Source: Sphingobacterium sp. R2 (lineage in GTDB: Bacteria; Bacteroidota; Bacteroidia; Sphingobacteriales; Sphingobacteriaceae). From it: a DNA stretch of 64,000 bases. The notes beneath the pieces were generated by a model. It was given only the letters and a program-made list of their open reading frames with translations, had not been told where the DNA came from and searched no databases. The stretch is from NCBI RefSeq assembly GCF_040760075.1, contig NZ_CP142884.1:2604001-2668000 (forward strand), given 5' to 3'. Positions 31,317-40,356 of this stretch are shown here, one piece after another (positions within the stretch are counted from its first letter, which is position 1; every line of letters begins with the position of its first letter). A program made the translations under genes and the position numbers.

Positions 31317-33530
31317 ATGAAAAATTTTCCGATAGATAGACAGCTTGATATGATGGATTGCGGGCCAGCATGTTTGAAAATGGTCGCCAAATATTATGGT
31401 AAATACTATTCTCTACAATATTTAAGAGATCTTTGTGGAAGTACAAAAGAAGGGGTATCGTTAGCAGGAATTTCACACGGAGCTGAGTCCATAGGCATAC
31501 GTACTATTGCTGCCCATTGTAGCATTTCTGATTTATTGTTTAAAGTTCCTTTTCCGATAATCATTCATTGGGACAATAGCCACTTTGTTGTACTTTACAA
31601 TACAAAATATAAAAATAATGGTAAATCTAAATTTTATATAGCAGATCCTGCAAAAGGAAGAGTTAGTTATAGCCAAGATGAATTTGAAAACAAATGGATT
31701 AAACATAACGAAAATTTAAATTCGGGCATAGCATTACTGATGGAACCACAGGCTGATTTTAAACAGCGGCAGGTAGCAGAAAAAGCGGAACGGGGGAGGA
31801 ACTTGGAGAATCTCATGGGATATTTTTTACCCTATAAGCGTAGTTTTATTTATTTGGGGATTGTCATGCTTCTGATTACAGCGATGCAGGCACTGTTACC
31901 GTTTATTGCGAAAGCCGTAATCGATGTGGGGATACAAACGAAAGATATTAGTTTTATTAATATTGTTTTAATTGCCAATTTGGCACTTATAATTAGTATT
32001 ACTCTTAGCTCTGCTGTTAGGGATTGGATTTTGCAGCATTTATCTTCAAGAATCAATATTGCTTTGATATCAGATTACCTGATCAAGTTGATGAAACTTC
32101 CTGTTTCATTCTTTGAAAACAAAATGTTAGGAGATATTCTGCAAAGGGCAAATGATCATGAACGTATTAGAACGTTCATTATGAATAATTCACTAAATCT
32201 TGTATTTTCCACATTGACATTTCTCATTTTTAGTATTGTTCTACTTATTTACAACGCGGCTATATTTTACATTTTTGTTGGCGGAAGTATATTATATATA
32301 TTTTGGGTCATGATATTTCTGAGATTGCGGAGAAAGCTAGATTGGGACTATTTCGAATTGACAGCTAAGAATCAAAGTTATTGGGTTGAAACTATCGGTG
32401 GTATTCAGGATATAAAAATCAATAATTATGAGCAGGCTAAACGTTGGAAGTGGGAAAGCATACAGGCTAGACTTTTTAAGGTAAACTTGCGAATGTTGAG
32501 TATAAATAATATTCAGAATCTTGGAGCAAGTTTTATCGATAATGTTAAAAATCTATTCATAACATTCTTCTGTGCTAAAGCAGTTATCTCAGGTGACATT
32601 ACTTTTGGCGTAATGATTTCAACCCAATTTATTATCGGCATGTTAAACGGTCCCGTTCAGCAGTTCATTATATTTATGGTTTCTTTTCAATTCGCTCAAA
32701 TTAGTTTTTTAAGATTAAACGAAATACAAACCTTGAAAGAAGAAGATGATGATACTGGAAATAATGATCTTGAATTGGCTCTCGGACGTGATATAATTGT
32801 TAAAAATGTTTCTTTTCAGTACACTCAGATCTCTCCTGTAATACTCCGGAACATAAATCTTATCATTCCAGAAGGTAAGGTTACAGCGGTTGTGGGGGAT
32901 AGTGGTTCCGGTAAATCGACATTACTGAAATTACTTTTAAGACTATACAAGCCAAGTTATGGCGATATCCTAATTGGTGGGATGAATATCAATAATATAG
33001 GTATGAGACAGTGGCGTGACAAATGCGGAGTCGTGATGCAAGATGGTAAAATTTTTAATGATACAATTCTTAACAATATTATTTTGGATGACGAAAAATT
33101 GGATATTGAACGTTTACGCAAAGCAGTTACTACGGCCAATATCGGCCATGAGATCGAACAGCTGCCATTGGGTTATCAAACTAAGATGGGCGAGAATGGT
33201 AGAGGATTGAGCGGCGGGCAAAAACAACGTGTACTCATTGCTCGGGCTCTTTACAAAGATCCTGATATCTTGTTTTTTGATGAGGCGACAAATGCATTAG
33301 ATACTATAAATGAACAAAAAATTACCGCTGCGCTTGACGATATATTTCATGGCAAGACAGTAATAGTAGTGGCTCATCGGTTAAGTACAATTCGTAAGGC
33401 GGATCAGATTATTGTAATGAAAGATGGACAAGTAATTGAATCTGGCAATCATCAAAGTTTGATGGAAAGAAGAGGGCGATATTTTCAATTAGTTGACAGT
33501 CAGACCGAGGTTAGAATAATGGCAAATTAG
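31317..33530 (+). CDS. Peptidase-containing ABC transporter (C39 family, PCAT)
   Basis: 737 residues from ATG 31317. The C39 protease domain (residues about 1-140) has catalytic Cys in MDCGPACLKMVAKYYG, His in HWDNSHFVVLY and Asp in ADPAKGR. Six membrane helices follow (about 165-450), then the ATPase with Walker A GDSGSGKST, the Q-loop, signature LSGGQKQR, Walker B DILFFDEATNALD and the H-loop AHRLST. Such transporters cut leaders after a double glycine and export the cargo. The GG-leader protein at 34990 and the HlyD-like partner 2 nt downstream are its natural substrate and adaptor. Confidence 0.93.
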   Translation: MKNFPIDRQLDMMDCGPACLKMVAKYYGKYYSLQYLRDLCGSTKEGVSLAGISHGAESIGIRTIAAHCSISDLLFKVPFPIIIHWDNSHFVVLYNTKYKNNGKSKFYIADPAKGRVSYSQDEFENKWIKHNENLNSGIALLMEPQADFKQRQVAEKAERGRNLENLMGYFLPYKRSFIYLGIVMLLITAMQALLPFIAKAVIDVGIQTKDISFINIVLIANLALIISITLSSAVRDWILQHLSSRINIALISDYLIKLMKLPVSFFENKMLGDILQRANDHERIRTFIMNNSLNLVFSTLTFLIFSIVLLIYNAAIFYIFVGGSILYIFWVMIFLRLRRKLDWDYFELTAKNQSYWVETIGGIQDIKINNYEQAKRWKWESIQARLFKVNLRMLSINNIQNLGASFIDNVKNLFITFFCAKAVISGDITFGVMISTQFIIGMLNGPVQQFIIFMVSFQFAQISFLRLNEIQTLKEEDDDTGNNDLELALGRDIIVKNVSFQYTQISPVILRNINLIIPEGKVTAVVGDSGSGKSTLLKLLLRLYKPSYGDILIGGMNINNIGMRQWRDKCGVVMQDGKIFNDTILNNIILDDEKLDIERLRKAVTTANIGHEIEQLPLGYQTKMGENGRGLSGGQKQRVLIARALYKDPDILFFDEATNALDTINEQKITAALDDIFHGKTVIVVAHRLSTIRKADQIIVMKDGQVIESGNHQSLMERRGRYFQLVDSQTEVRIMAN

Positions 33531-33532
33531 AT

Positions 33533-34858
33533 ATGAATATTGAAGAAAAGGAATTTGTATTTCCTCAACGAACCGAAGAGGTTAGGGATATCATTGAACG
33601 TATGCCCAACACCTTTGCTCGAAACATTACACTATTAGTTTGTTGTATTGTTTCCTTGATTCTTTTTTTCGGATACATTATTAAATATCCAGATATTGTT
33701 GGTGGAGAAGTCACAATTTCAACAGTTCAAGCTCCACTTCAAATTGTAGCTGCACAAAGTGGTAGGTTGCGGTTAAATAATATAAGGTCACAAGATTGGA
33801 TCACTTCCGATAGTATTTTGGGATGGATTGATAATCCTGTCGCTCCAAAGCAAATTAAATATATCCGCAAGCATGTAGATTCTATTCATCTTCCCCTGTC
33901 AAAAGCTCATAAGATTTACCAAGGGCTTCCTAAGAACCTTAATTTGGGAGACCTCACAATTCCTTATTCATCGTTTTTATCAAGTTTGAAACAATTGGCT
34001 GATTATCAGGAACACAAATTGTACGACAAGCAAGAGCATTCCCTATCTAAACTGCTATACGAACAAAGTGTGGCTCTCAAAACATTAAAAGAAAAGGAAA
34101 ATCTAAGCAATAAAAATCTAAAGATATCTGACAAATTCCTTGAACGGGATTCGATCCTTTTGGCTAAAGGGGTAATTAGTAAGGCAGAATATGAACAATC
34201 AATTGCAAGTCATCTAAGCGCAGAAGACCAATTAAAAAGTTCCATGCGCAATTCGGGATCAGTTAGAGAAGAAATCAGTAATACAGAAAGTTCAATCCAG
34301 CAAAATAGGATAGTTAAGAGCGAGAGGGAACTTCAACTCGATTTGGAACTTTTAACAGCATATAATAATTTGAAAGATAAGATTAATGTGTGGGAAAGGC
34401 AATTTCTTATTACATCGCCTATTCCTGGACACGCACAATTTTTAAAGTTTTGGAACGATAATCAGTTTGTTCAGGCTGGAGAGCCTATATTTTCTATTGT
34501 TCCAAAAGAGAATACTGTTTTAGGAAAGGTATATTTACCGGTGCAAGGCGCAGGAAAAGTCGCGGTAGGCCAAAGAGTTATTATAAAAATGGCAGATTAT
34601 CCTTATATGGAATATGGCTTCATTGAAGCGAAAGTTCATAATATTGCTTTGGTTTCGACTAAAATAAACACAGTGGAAGGAGATATCGTTGAAAGCTACT
34701 TAGTAATCCTGACATTTCCTAATGGTCTAAAAACTAATTACGGTACACAATTAGACTTTCGATTTGAAGCTAAAGGTACAGCAGAAATTGTAACAAAAGA
34801 TAGAAGGTTAATAGAGCGTTTCTTCGATAATCTTAAATATATAGGTCATTCAAAATAA
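33533..34858 (+). CDS. HlyD-family membrane fusion protein
   Basis: 441 residues. One transmembrane helix near residues 32-52 (NITLLVCCIVSLILFFGYII). A lipoyl half-motif follows (VTISTVQAPLQIVAAQSGRL), a long coiled coil (about 150-290), then the second lipoyl half and beta-barrel (ITSPIPGHAQFLKFWNDNQ, VQAGEPIFSIVP, VYLPVQGAGKVAVGQRVIIK). This is the periplasmic adaptor between the PCAT transporter and an outer-membrane channel of the TolC type, which is not encoded here. It is in an operon with the transporter. Confidence 0.92.
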   Translation: MNIEEKEFVFPQRTEEVRDIIERMPNTFARNITLLVCCIVSLILFFGYIIKYPDIVGGEVTISTVQAPLQIVAAQSGRLRLNNIRSQDWITSDSILGWIDNPVAPKQIKYIRKHVDSIHLPLSKAHKIYQGLPKNLNLGDLTIPYSSFLSSLKQLADYQEHKLYDKQEHSLSKLLYEQSVALKTLKEKENLSNKNLKISDKFLERDSILLAKGVISKAEYEQSIASHLSAEDQLKSSMRNSGSVREEISNTESSIQQNRIVKSERELQLDLELLTAYNNLKDKINVWERQFLITSPIPGHAQFLKFWNDNQFVQAGEPIFSIVPKENTVLGKVYLPVQGAGKVAVGQRVIIKMADYPYMEYGFIEAKVHNIALVSTKINTVEGDIVESYLVILTFPNGLKTNYGTQLDFRFEAKGTAEIVTKDRRLIERFFDNLKYIGHSK

Positions 34859-34915
34859 AATCTTAAAGAAATACATAGTTATATGGTAAAAATATTTCCC
34901 AATATTAACTTATTG

Positions 34916-34947
34916 AAATTAATATTGATTTTTACTAATATTAATTT
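34916..34947. promoter_or_regulatory. Inverted repeat before the GG-leader gene
   Basis: AAATTAATATT (34916-34926) and AATATTAATTT (34937-34947), perfect 11-bp arms with 10-nt spacer, in the 131-nt gap after the HlyD-like gene. It could be an attenuating hairpin or an operator for separate expression of the effector. Confidence 0.5.
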
Positions 34948-34989
34948 TATTTTTAATGTAATAATAACAAATTTAAACTATTGTCAATT

Positions 34990-35925
34990 ATGAAAAGAAA
35001 ATTAAAATTGGCTTTTGAACAACTTGAAAGTGAACTATCAGTCATTTCCCAAGATGAATTATTTTCTATTTTAGGAGGATATGATTATAGTTCGGGAATT
35101 AGTGACTCTAATATGGAATCACTAGTAAACTATTTTACCTCTCTTGGAATGCAGATTTCTGAAGACGCAAATGGCTATTACTTGACTGGAGGAAGCATTA
35201 GGCTAAATACTGTGGATGTATTTGGATACCGGAGTGGATATATTGATAATTCATTGGGATGGGAACAATTTAAAGATGATTTTATTGCTTATGTCTCTGG
35301 TTTTGGACATCATTTTACCATGAATGATACAGGTGGTGGTGGATATTCTTATGATGGATATAATGCCCCTAATGACGGTGATCCATGGAATAGATTAGAA
35401 AATGGAAAAATAAAAGCGGAACCAACGTCCTCAGTTAAGTTTATTTATAATGACTATGGCAATAATATGTTAATGCAGGAAGTCGAATTATATGCAGGTG
35501 ACCAAAAAGTAAAAGCATACAAAGTAATATCTGTTTTAGATCCTGTGACTGGAGAAAGGCGACCTCCATTATCCAATGAAATGTCTAATTGCTTGGGATA
35601 TGCTATTGCCGATGGAGATTATTGGATATTAGATAATCCCGCTACACCTTCTGTTGATGAGGGAAATTTGAGCTCAATTATTAATACTTTATACACACCA
35701 CAAACTTCCAAAGATAGTGATAGCCATATTGTTGCTATTTATGACGAATCGGGTGATATTGTACATGCAGGTATTTATGATCCTAGTAGTGGAACGTATT
35801 CTGCAAAAGGAGGTATCAATTCGGAGGTGTACAATATTACAAGTGAAGAAAACTTTAAAAGGCCTTATGGCCCCAATGGATTCTATTATTGGGGACCAGG
35901 ATATTCAATTAAATATTTTAAATAA
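34990..35925 (+). CDS. Double-glycine-leader protein with putative Cys/His hydrolase domain
   Basis: 311 residues from ATG 34990. Residues 1-30 (ending ISQDELFSILGG) form a typical double-glycine leader: LS..EL..I.GG. The mature part is about 281 residues, far larger than ordinary bacteriocins. It has Gly/Tyr-rich stretches (NDTGGGGYSYDGYN). In its C-terminal third it has SNCLGYAIADGDYW (Cys201), then HIVAIYDESGDIVHAGIYD (His259) and GTYSAKGG. This spacing resembles papain-like amidases of the NlpC/P60 or CHAP type, where NCxGYA carries the nucleophile and DxVHxGIY the His. The family assignment is inference. It is likely cut and exported by the transporter encoded just upstream, possibly after glycosylation. 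Confidence 0.75.
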   Translation: MKRKLKLAFEQLESELSVISQDELFSILGGYDYSSGISDSNMESLVNYFTSLGMQISEDANGYYLTGGSIRLNTVDVFGYRSGYIDNSLGWEQFKDDFIAYVSGFGHHFTMNDTGGGGYSYDGYNAPNDGDPWNRLENGKIKAEPTSSVKFIYNDYGNNMLMQEVELYAGDQKVKAYKVISVLDPVTGERRPPLSNEMSNCLGYAIADGDYWILDNPATPSVDEGNLSSIINTLYTPQTSKDSDSHIVAIYDESGDIVHAGIYDPSSGTYSAKGGINSEVYNITSEENFKRPYGPNGFYYWGPGYSIKYFK

Positions 35926-35931
35926 TCAGTT

Positions 35932-36801
35932 ATGCTAAAAGAAACATCACGAATATTCTCTTCATTCTTATTAGGAATTATAATATGTTTCTATTGTACT
36001 TCCACGAGTATAGCTCAAACTAGTCGTAACGATGATCCAGCCTTTTGGACTGATGATATACAGTTCGATATTGCCACCAACCAGACATTTTTTAAATTAC
36101 ATGATTCAATAAATTCAATTGTTATAGGATATAAGGATTTAAAACCTTATTACATTTTATTAAATTTTAAGAATGATTCGTTAGGCACCAAGACTGAGCA
36201 CTTTGACCTGACATTTGAAGGAGATTTATGGCTTCTAAAAAAAGCATACCCTTCGATTGAAGTATTGGATTTACAATGGGACGAGTTTAGTAGGAATGCC
36301 AGTCTAGGAATAGAAAAGATTCAGAGGATAAAATCCATTACTATAGAAAGAAAAAAACTTCATCTATCATTATTTAGTGCTACCATTTCTTCGGGTACAA
36401 GAGATTATCTTACAGAAAACATATGGGCGCGTTCTGCCAGGTATGTTGGAGAAACGAAAGAACTTGAAAAAATTCTAAGTTCAGTTAGTCGTCCTAAGCT
36501 GACAAAAAATGATGTAGATAGTGTTTTTCTATTCAAAGTAAAAATATCAAAAAAAGGCGACTTAGAGGAACTAGAACCAGTATATGGTAGTAAATCTTCG
36601 TATTCTAAAGCGCTGCAAAAGAAATTGTCTGAAAAAAATACGAACTATTTTGGCGACGGTACCTCCAAATGGAAAGCTGCGATGCGGGATAATGTCAGTA
36701 GGCCTATGAATTCGATTTTAAAAATTTATGTTAAAAGAAATCATAATGGACAAATAACAATAAAAACTCCGACAGTGCTTAGAAACTGGACTGGTAACTA
36801 A
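35932..36801 (+). CDS. Exported protein with TonB-C-like end, cluster partner
   Basis: 289 residues with a signal peptide (FLLGIIICFYCTSTSIAQ). The central part is unassigned. The C-terminal region VFLFKVKISKKGDLEELEPV, SKALQKKLSE and NSILKIYVKRNHNGQITIK resembles the TonB C-terminal fold. It begins 6 nt after the GG-leader gene, so both are on one transcript. It might be the immunity protein or a periplasmic helper for the exported hydrolase-like protein. This is inferred from position only. Confidence 0.7.
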   Translation: MLKETSRIFSSFLLGIIICFYCTSTSIAQTSRNDDPAFWTDDIQFDIATNQTFFKLHDSINSIVIGYKDLKPYYILLNFKNDSLGTKTEHFDLTFEGDLWLLKKAYPSIEVLDLQWDEFSRNASLGIEKIQRIKSITIERKKLHLSLFSATISSGTRDYLTENIWARSARYVGETKELEKILSSVSRPKLTKNDVDSVFLFKVKISKKGDLEELEPVYGSKSSYSKALQKKLSEKNTNYFGDGTSKWKAAMRDNVSRPMNSILKIYVKRNHNGQITIKTPTVLRNWTGN

Positions 36802-36805
36802 GTCC

Positions 36806-36904
36806 AATAGTACGTCCGCAGAAAGTTTGTGGTACTATTTGGTGTTTGATCTGTTTGACATATAACTGTTCAAAAAAGATGTTCATGCAACATGAACATC
36901 TTTT
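36806..36904 (+). terminator. Two hairpins ending the export cluster
   Basis: AATAGTAC / GTACTATT (36806-36839) precedes a strong hairpin. The second has arms GATGTTCATG (36878-36887) and CATGAACATC (36891-36900), extended by AAAA/TTTT, loop CAA. The second works in both directions. Confidence 0.8.
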
Positions 36905-37115
36905 CGTTTGTCATAACACCCTAATATCTTCGAGTACAGTATTCTTTTAAACGGCAATTAGACTGTTTTTTTTAGCTACTTGGGGAAGATTAAAGTTTTA
37001 AGAATTAAGAGAAAGGTTTAGGGAATAGGTTTATAATAATGCCCGTAGAATAAGCTTGGGCCTGTTCCAAAAGGAAAAGTATAAATATTTTAGGGAAAGA
37101 TTAGGAGAAAAACAA

Positions 37116-37190
37116 TCACGCCTTTCCATCTAACAGCTCATACAACGAAGCATTGATAAACTGAATAGCCTTCACCTTTATCTTACCGTA
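37116..37190 (-). pseudogene. Second metallophosphoesterase remnant, cut by IS66
   Basis: The minus strand reads YGKIKVKAIQFINASLYELL, DGKA, stop. It matches the C-terminus of the degenerate gene at 25085 (YGKMKVKAVQFSNASLYELL), with about 6 substitutions in 58 aligned bases and a different last few codons. The left end of IS66 lies directly at its break. Between 36905 and 37115 nothing else was recognised. Confidence 0.75.
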
Positions 37191-37252
37191 GCGTGGTATC
37201 CGTCCTATGAAGTACATATTGCCTTAGATCGCATTAGGCTTTAGCTTGCTGT

Positions 37253-37540
37253 ATGAACAATTTAGAAGAAAAGCGCGAGCGTATGCTGTCTATGATAGCA
37301 GAGTGGCATCGGAGCGGAAAAAGTAAGAAAGCTTACTGCGCGGAAAATGGGATCAACGAAGCGACCTTTTATTATTGGTTTTCGCGCAGTAAAGAAAATG
37401 ACACAGCAGGCCTCGGAAGCTTTATAACAATTGATAAGGCGCGGGGAAAGAGCGATGTTGAGATTATTTATCCCAATGGTGTGCGTATCAAAATCGAAAA
37501 CGATGTTGCCCTTGTGTCACAGCTGATCCGTCTATACTGA
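37253..37540 (+). CDS. tnpA: IS66 accessory protein TnpA
   Basis: 95 residues. MIAEWHRSGKSKKAYCAENG and INEATFYYWFSRSK form the helix-turn-helix of IS66 OrfA/TnpA; the C-terminal VEIIYPNGVRIKIEND is the usual short beta region. It overlaps tnpB by one base, so coupled translation is expected. Intact. Confidence 0.9.
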   Translation: MNNLEEKRERMLSMIAEWHRSGKSKKAYCAENGINEATFYYWFSRSKENDTAGLGSFITIDKARGKSDVEIIYPNGVRIKIENDVALVSQLIRLY

Positions 37541-37878
37541 TGTTTGCGCTTGGTTCATCGCACCGTTTTTACCTTTATGACGGCTTTTGCGACATGCGAA
37601 AATCATTCGACGGGCTCTGCGGACTGATCAGTTCAGGGATGCAACGTCAGGCAACCAGCGGTGAGGTTTTCGTATTTTTGAACCGTAGCCGTACGCATAT
37701 GAAGCTGCTGCACTGGGAAAAAGGAGGCTTTGTACTTTATTATAAGCGTCTGGAGAGCGGCACCTTCATGCCGCCGAACGTAAAAAATGGAGAATTGTCC
37801 TGGAGCGATCTGGTATTGATGATTGAGGGGATACAGGTGGTGAAAAGTATTCAAAAAAGACGATTCTATTTACCTTAA
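37540..37878 (+). CDS. tnpB: IS66 accessory protein TnpB
   Basis: 112 residues with the family blocks FYLYDGFCDMRKSFDGLCGL, VFVFLNRSRTHMKLLHWEKG, GFVLYYKRLESGTF and ELSWSDLVLMIEGI. Normal length. Required with TnpA for IS66 transposition in family members; its biochemical role is unclear. Confidence 0.93.
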   Translation: MFALGSSHRFYLYDGFCDMRKSFDGLCGLISSGMQRQATSGEVFVFLNRSRTHMKLLHWEKGGFVLYYKRLESGTFMPPNVKNGELSWSDLVLMIEGIQVVKSIQKRRFYLP

Positions 37879-37938
37879 AAATTCACTTTAAATAGGAATA
37901 AAGGTATCTTTTCAGTATCTTTTCAGTATCTTTACGGT

Positions 37939-39435
37939 ATGGAAACAGCGCTGGAAAATCTCTCGAAAGAAGACCTTCTCAAGGTCATTTCCAGTCGTGA
38001 CCACGCTCTTTCCGAGCGAGACGAAAAGATAGATTATCTGGAAGCGCAACTTGCCGTGTACAAACGTATGCAGTTCGGTCAGAAGCGCGAACGTTTTGAG
38101 TCTGATCCCAATCAGACGATGCTTCCATTTGAAGCTCCATGTGCAGAAGTAGAGCAGCAAGAGCAAGAAATCAAGGAAAAAATCGAATACTTACGTAAAC
38201 GCCCTAACCATAAAGGACGTGCGAAATTGCCCGCGCATCTTCCTGTGGAAGAAATTGAGATCCACCCAGAAGGCGAGCTGTCTGAAATGGTGTGTATCGG
38301 CAAAGAAATCACCGAAGAGCTGGAGTGTGAACCGGCAAAGTTCTATATCAAACGTTATATCCGTTATAAATATGCGGCCAAAGATAAATCTGACGTATCC
38401 ATGGCAGAACTTCCTGAGCGGGTAATCGATAAAGGCATCCCCGGGGCAGGCCTGCTGGCTATGATCCTAACACATAAGTATATGGATCACCTCCCATTAT
38501 ACCGCCAAAAGCAGATCTTCGCAAGGGAAAACATACAGATCCCCTCATCAACGATCGAAGGTTGGACAAAACAGGCACTCGAAAAACTAGCCCCCCTTTA
38601 TGAGCAGCTTATCTTCCAGACTAAAACACAGGGATATTTACAGGTTGATGAGACACCGATAAAAGTACTGGACAGCGATAAAAAAGGAGCTGCCCATACC
38701 GGTTATTATTGGGTCTATCACGCTCCATTGGATGGTATCGTGCTATTTGATTATAGTCCCACCCGTGGTGGCGCTGCTGCCGTGCCCATGCTTGGAAACT
38801 TTAAAGGATATCTCCAGACGGATGGATATGGTGTTTATGAAAAGTATGCCAAAAAGAAAGAGGTGACACACCTGGCCTGCTGGGCACACGCGCGCCGCGA
38901 GTTCGAAAAAGCTTTGGAGAATGACAGACCCAGAGCAGAAAAAGCGCTGTTGATGATACAGCAGCTATATGCTATCGAGCGAAAAGCAAAACAGGATAAT
39001 CTTTCCCCAGAAAAGATAAAGGAACTACGGCTGGAAGGATCCTTACCTATAATCAATGATCTGGGCAAGTGGATCTTTGAAGAGATAAAGAATACGCTCC
39101 CTAAAAGCCAGATCGGAAAAGCAATGGCCTATGCATACGCTAGATGGGATGCGCTATCAGCATACCTCTATGATGGAAATCTACTTATTGATAATAATCT
39201 TGTCGAGAATACTATTCGCCCTGTTGCCCTGGGACGAAAAAACTATCTCTTTGCAGGAAGCCATGAAGCAGCACAGCGGGCTGCAATGATCTACTCGTTC
39301 TTTGCTATCTGCAAAAAGCACGAGGTAAATCCGTTCCAGTTGTTAAAGCACACGCTGGAAAACATCATGTCTATAAACCACAAAAACTTAAAGGAACTTT
39401 TTCCACAGAACTTCAAAAAATCAACTGACATGTAG
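37939..39435 (+). CDS. tnpC: IS66 transposase TnpC
   Basis: 498 residues, normal length. An N-terminal coiled coil is followed by the DDE transposase: QVDETPIKVLD (first Asp), FKGYLQTDGYGVYEKY (second Asp) and LIDNNLVENTIRPVALGRKN (Glu). ACWAHARREFEKAL is the conserved HAR block. A tandem TTTCAGTATCTTTACGG-type repeat precedes the start. All catalytic residues are present, so this copy may be active. Confidence 0.95.
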   Translation: METALENLSKEDLLKVISSRDHALSERDEKIDYLEAQLAVYKRMQFGQKRERFESDPNQTMLPFEAPCAEVEQQEQEIKEKIEYLRKRPNHKGRAKLPAHLPVEEIEIHPEGELSEMVCIGKEITEELECEPAKFYIKRYIRYKYAAKDKSDVSMAELPERVIDKGIPGAGLLAMILTHKYMDHLPLYRQKQIFARENIQIPSSTIEGWTKQALEKLAPLYEQLIFQTKTQGYLQVDETPIKVLDSDKKGAAHTGYYWVYHAPLDGIVLFDYSPTRGGAAAVPMLGNFKGYLQTDGYGVYEKYAKKKEVTHLACWAHARREFEKALENDRPRAEKALLMIQQLYAIERKAKQDNLSPEKIKELRLEGSLPIINDLGKWIFEEIKNTLPKSQIGKAMAYAYARWDALSAYLYDGNLLIDNNLVENTIRPVALGRKNYLFAGSHEAAQRAAMIYSFFAICKKHEVNPFQLLKHTLENIMSINHKNLKELFPQNFKKSTDM

Positions 39436-39460
39436 TTAGTCGGGCGGATACGTCCATGCC

Positions 39461-39679
39461 GATATTAGACAGGTTGCTGGATATGCTCGGCTGAAACAGG
39501 TAAGAGCAAAACTGGAGCTTTCAGATTATGATGATAGTAATATTGATTGTCTAATAATCTATCCAGATATTGATTGGGTAGAAAATTTGACACTAGAAAA
39601 TATTAAATCAAAAAGGCAACCAATCTCAGCTTATCATAAAGTTTGGAAATTGAATGTTAGGATCCCCTGTATAGGATGA
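39461..39679 (+). pseudogene. 3' fragment of a gene truncated by IS66 (nuclease-like)
   Basis: 72 in-frame codons start directly at the right IS end without a start codon: DIRQVAGYARLKQVRAKLEL, then IDCLIIYPDIDW and ISAYHKVWKLNVRIPCIG, stop. DIRQ.AGYAR and CLIIYP resemble the end of PD-(D/E)XK-type nucleases (McrC- or Cas4-like, where DxRQ follows the active site). The rest of the gene is not in the window, as the left IS flank is a different gene. Confidence 0.5.
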
Positions 39680-39702
39680 AAATAATAATTAACCGCTTAA
39701 GA

Positions 39703-40356
39703 TTAAAATACCATCGCAGTCATCTCATCTTCCAACCTCTTAAGCTGTAAATTCAACTCGACTTTTTTATTAAACTGCTCGCAGGAAGATATAGCCGATC
39801 GTAGTATGTTAATTTTTTTCCGAATTTTAAAGAGTTTCAAACTCCTTTCGACAAGTTCAGTCATAGAATTCACTTCTTTCGATACAAAAGGAGATAGCTG
39901 CTTACAAAAATCAAAGAAAACAGCATCTAGGCTTTCTTTCAAATTCAACTGGAAGTTGCTATCTTCTGCCAAGAACCATTCTGAAAAGAATTCCCAATCC
40001 AAGACAGAAGAATCAATACGAGTAGGGTGTGGATGTTTGGCTGAGGCGGATAAATAAAATCGGTCACCATATTGCACGACAAATATCACGCCGTAAGGAA
40101 CACTTTTGTTGATAACAGCGAGCAATTCTGATATTCGCTTCTCCTGTTTTAGTTCAATATGTATGATCTGTATTTCCATGAAATACTTACCGGACAGGTT
40201 TATTGTTGAAGGCGCCAATTTATGTGTCCAGGAAATTTTACTGATCAACTCTGTAAACCACTGTTTTTGCTTATTCGATATAAAGCGGTCAAAAGAATTC
40301 TTTGGGATAATTTTCCCGTAGGCTGTACTGATCGGTAAATTAAAAAGATCGACCAT
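39703..40356 (-). CDS. DUF4391 protein, last gene of the extended type III R-M operon
   Basis: 217 residues, with IPKNSFDRFISNKQKQWF, ISWTHKLAPSTINLSG, IQIIHIELKQEKRISELLAV and IPYGVIFVVQYGDRFYLSAS-type blocks (here VPYGVIFVVQYGDRFYLSAS), then a coiled-coil tail. This matches DUF4391, a family found next to helicases and methylases in restriction-type loci; activity unknown. Its ATG overlaps the stop of the helicase gene by one base, so it belongs to that operon and probably to the same complex. Confidence 0.75.
   Translation of the reverse strand: MVDLFNLPISTAYGKIIPKNSFDRFISNKQKQWFTELISKISWTHKLAPSTINLSGKYFMEIQIIHIELKQEKRISELLAVINKSVPYGVIFVVQYGDRFYLSASAKHPHPTRIDSSVLDWEFFSEWFLAEDSNFQLNLKESLDAVFFDFCKQLSPFVSKEVNSMTELVERSLKLFKIRKKINILRSAISSCEQFNKKVELNLQLKRLEDEMTAMVF

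Larger units (their letters stand above)
37191..39459 (+). mobile_element. IS66-family insertion sequence
   Basis: Three genes in the standard order plus imperfect terminal inverted repeats. Left GCGTGG-TATCCGTCC starts at 37191. Right, in reverse complement, GCATGGACGTATCCGCCC starts at 39459. The 8-bp flanks (TTACCGTA and CGATATTA) are not identical, so no target duplication is visible. This points to later rearrangement at one side. Confidence 0.85.

Noticed and set aside
39806..40057. Plus-strand ORFs within the minus-strand defence island (also 44044, 48719, 55977, 59739)
   Set aside because: They are antisense to long genes with complete catalytic motifs.
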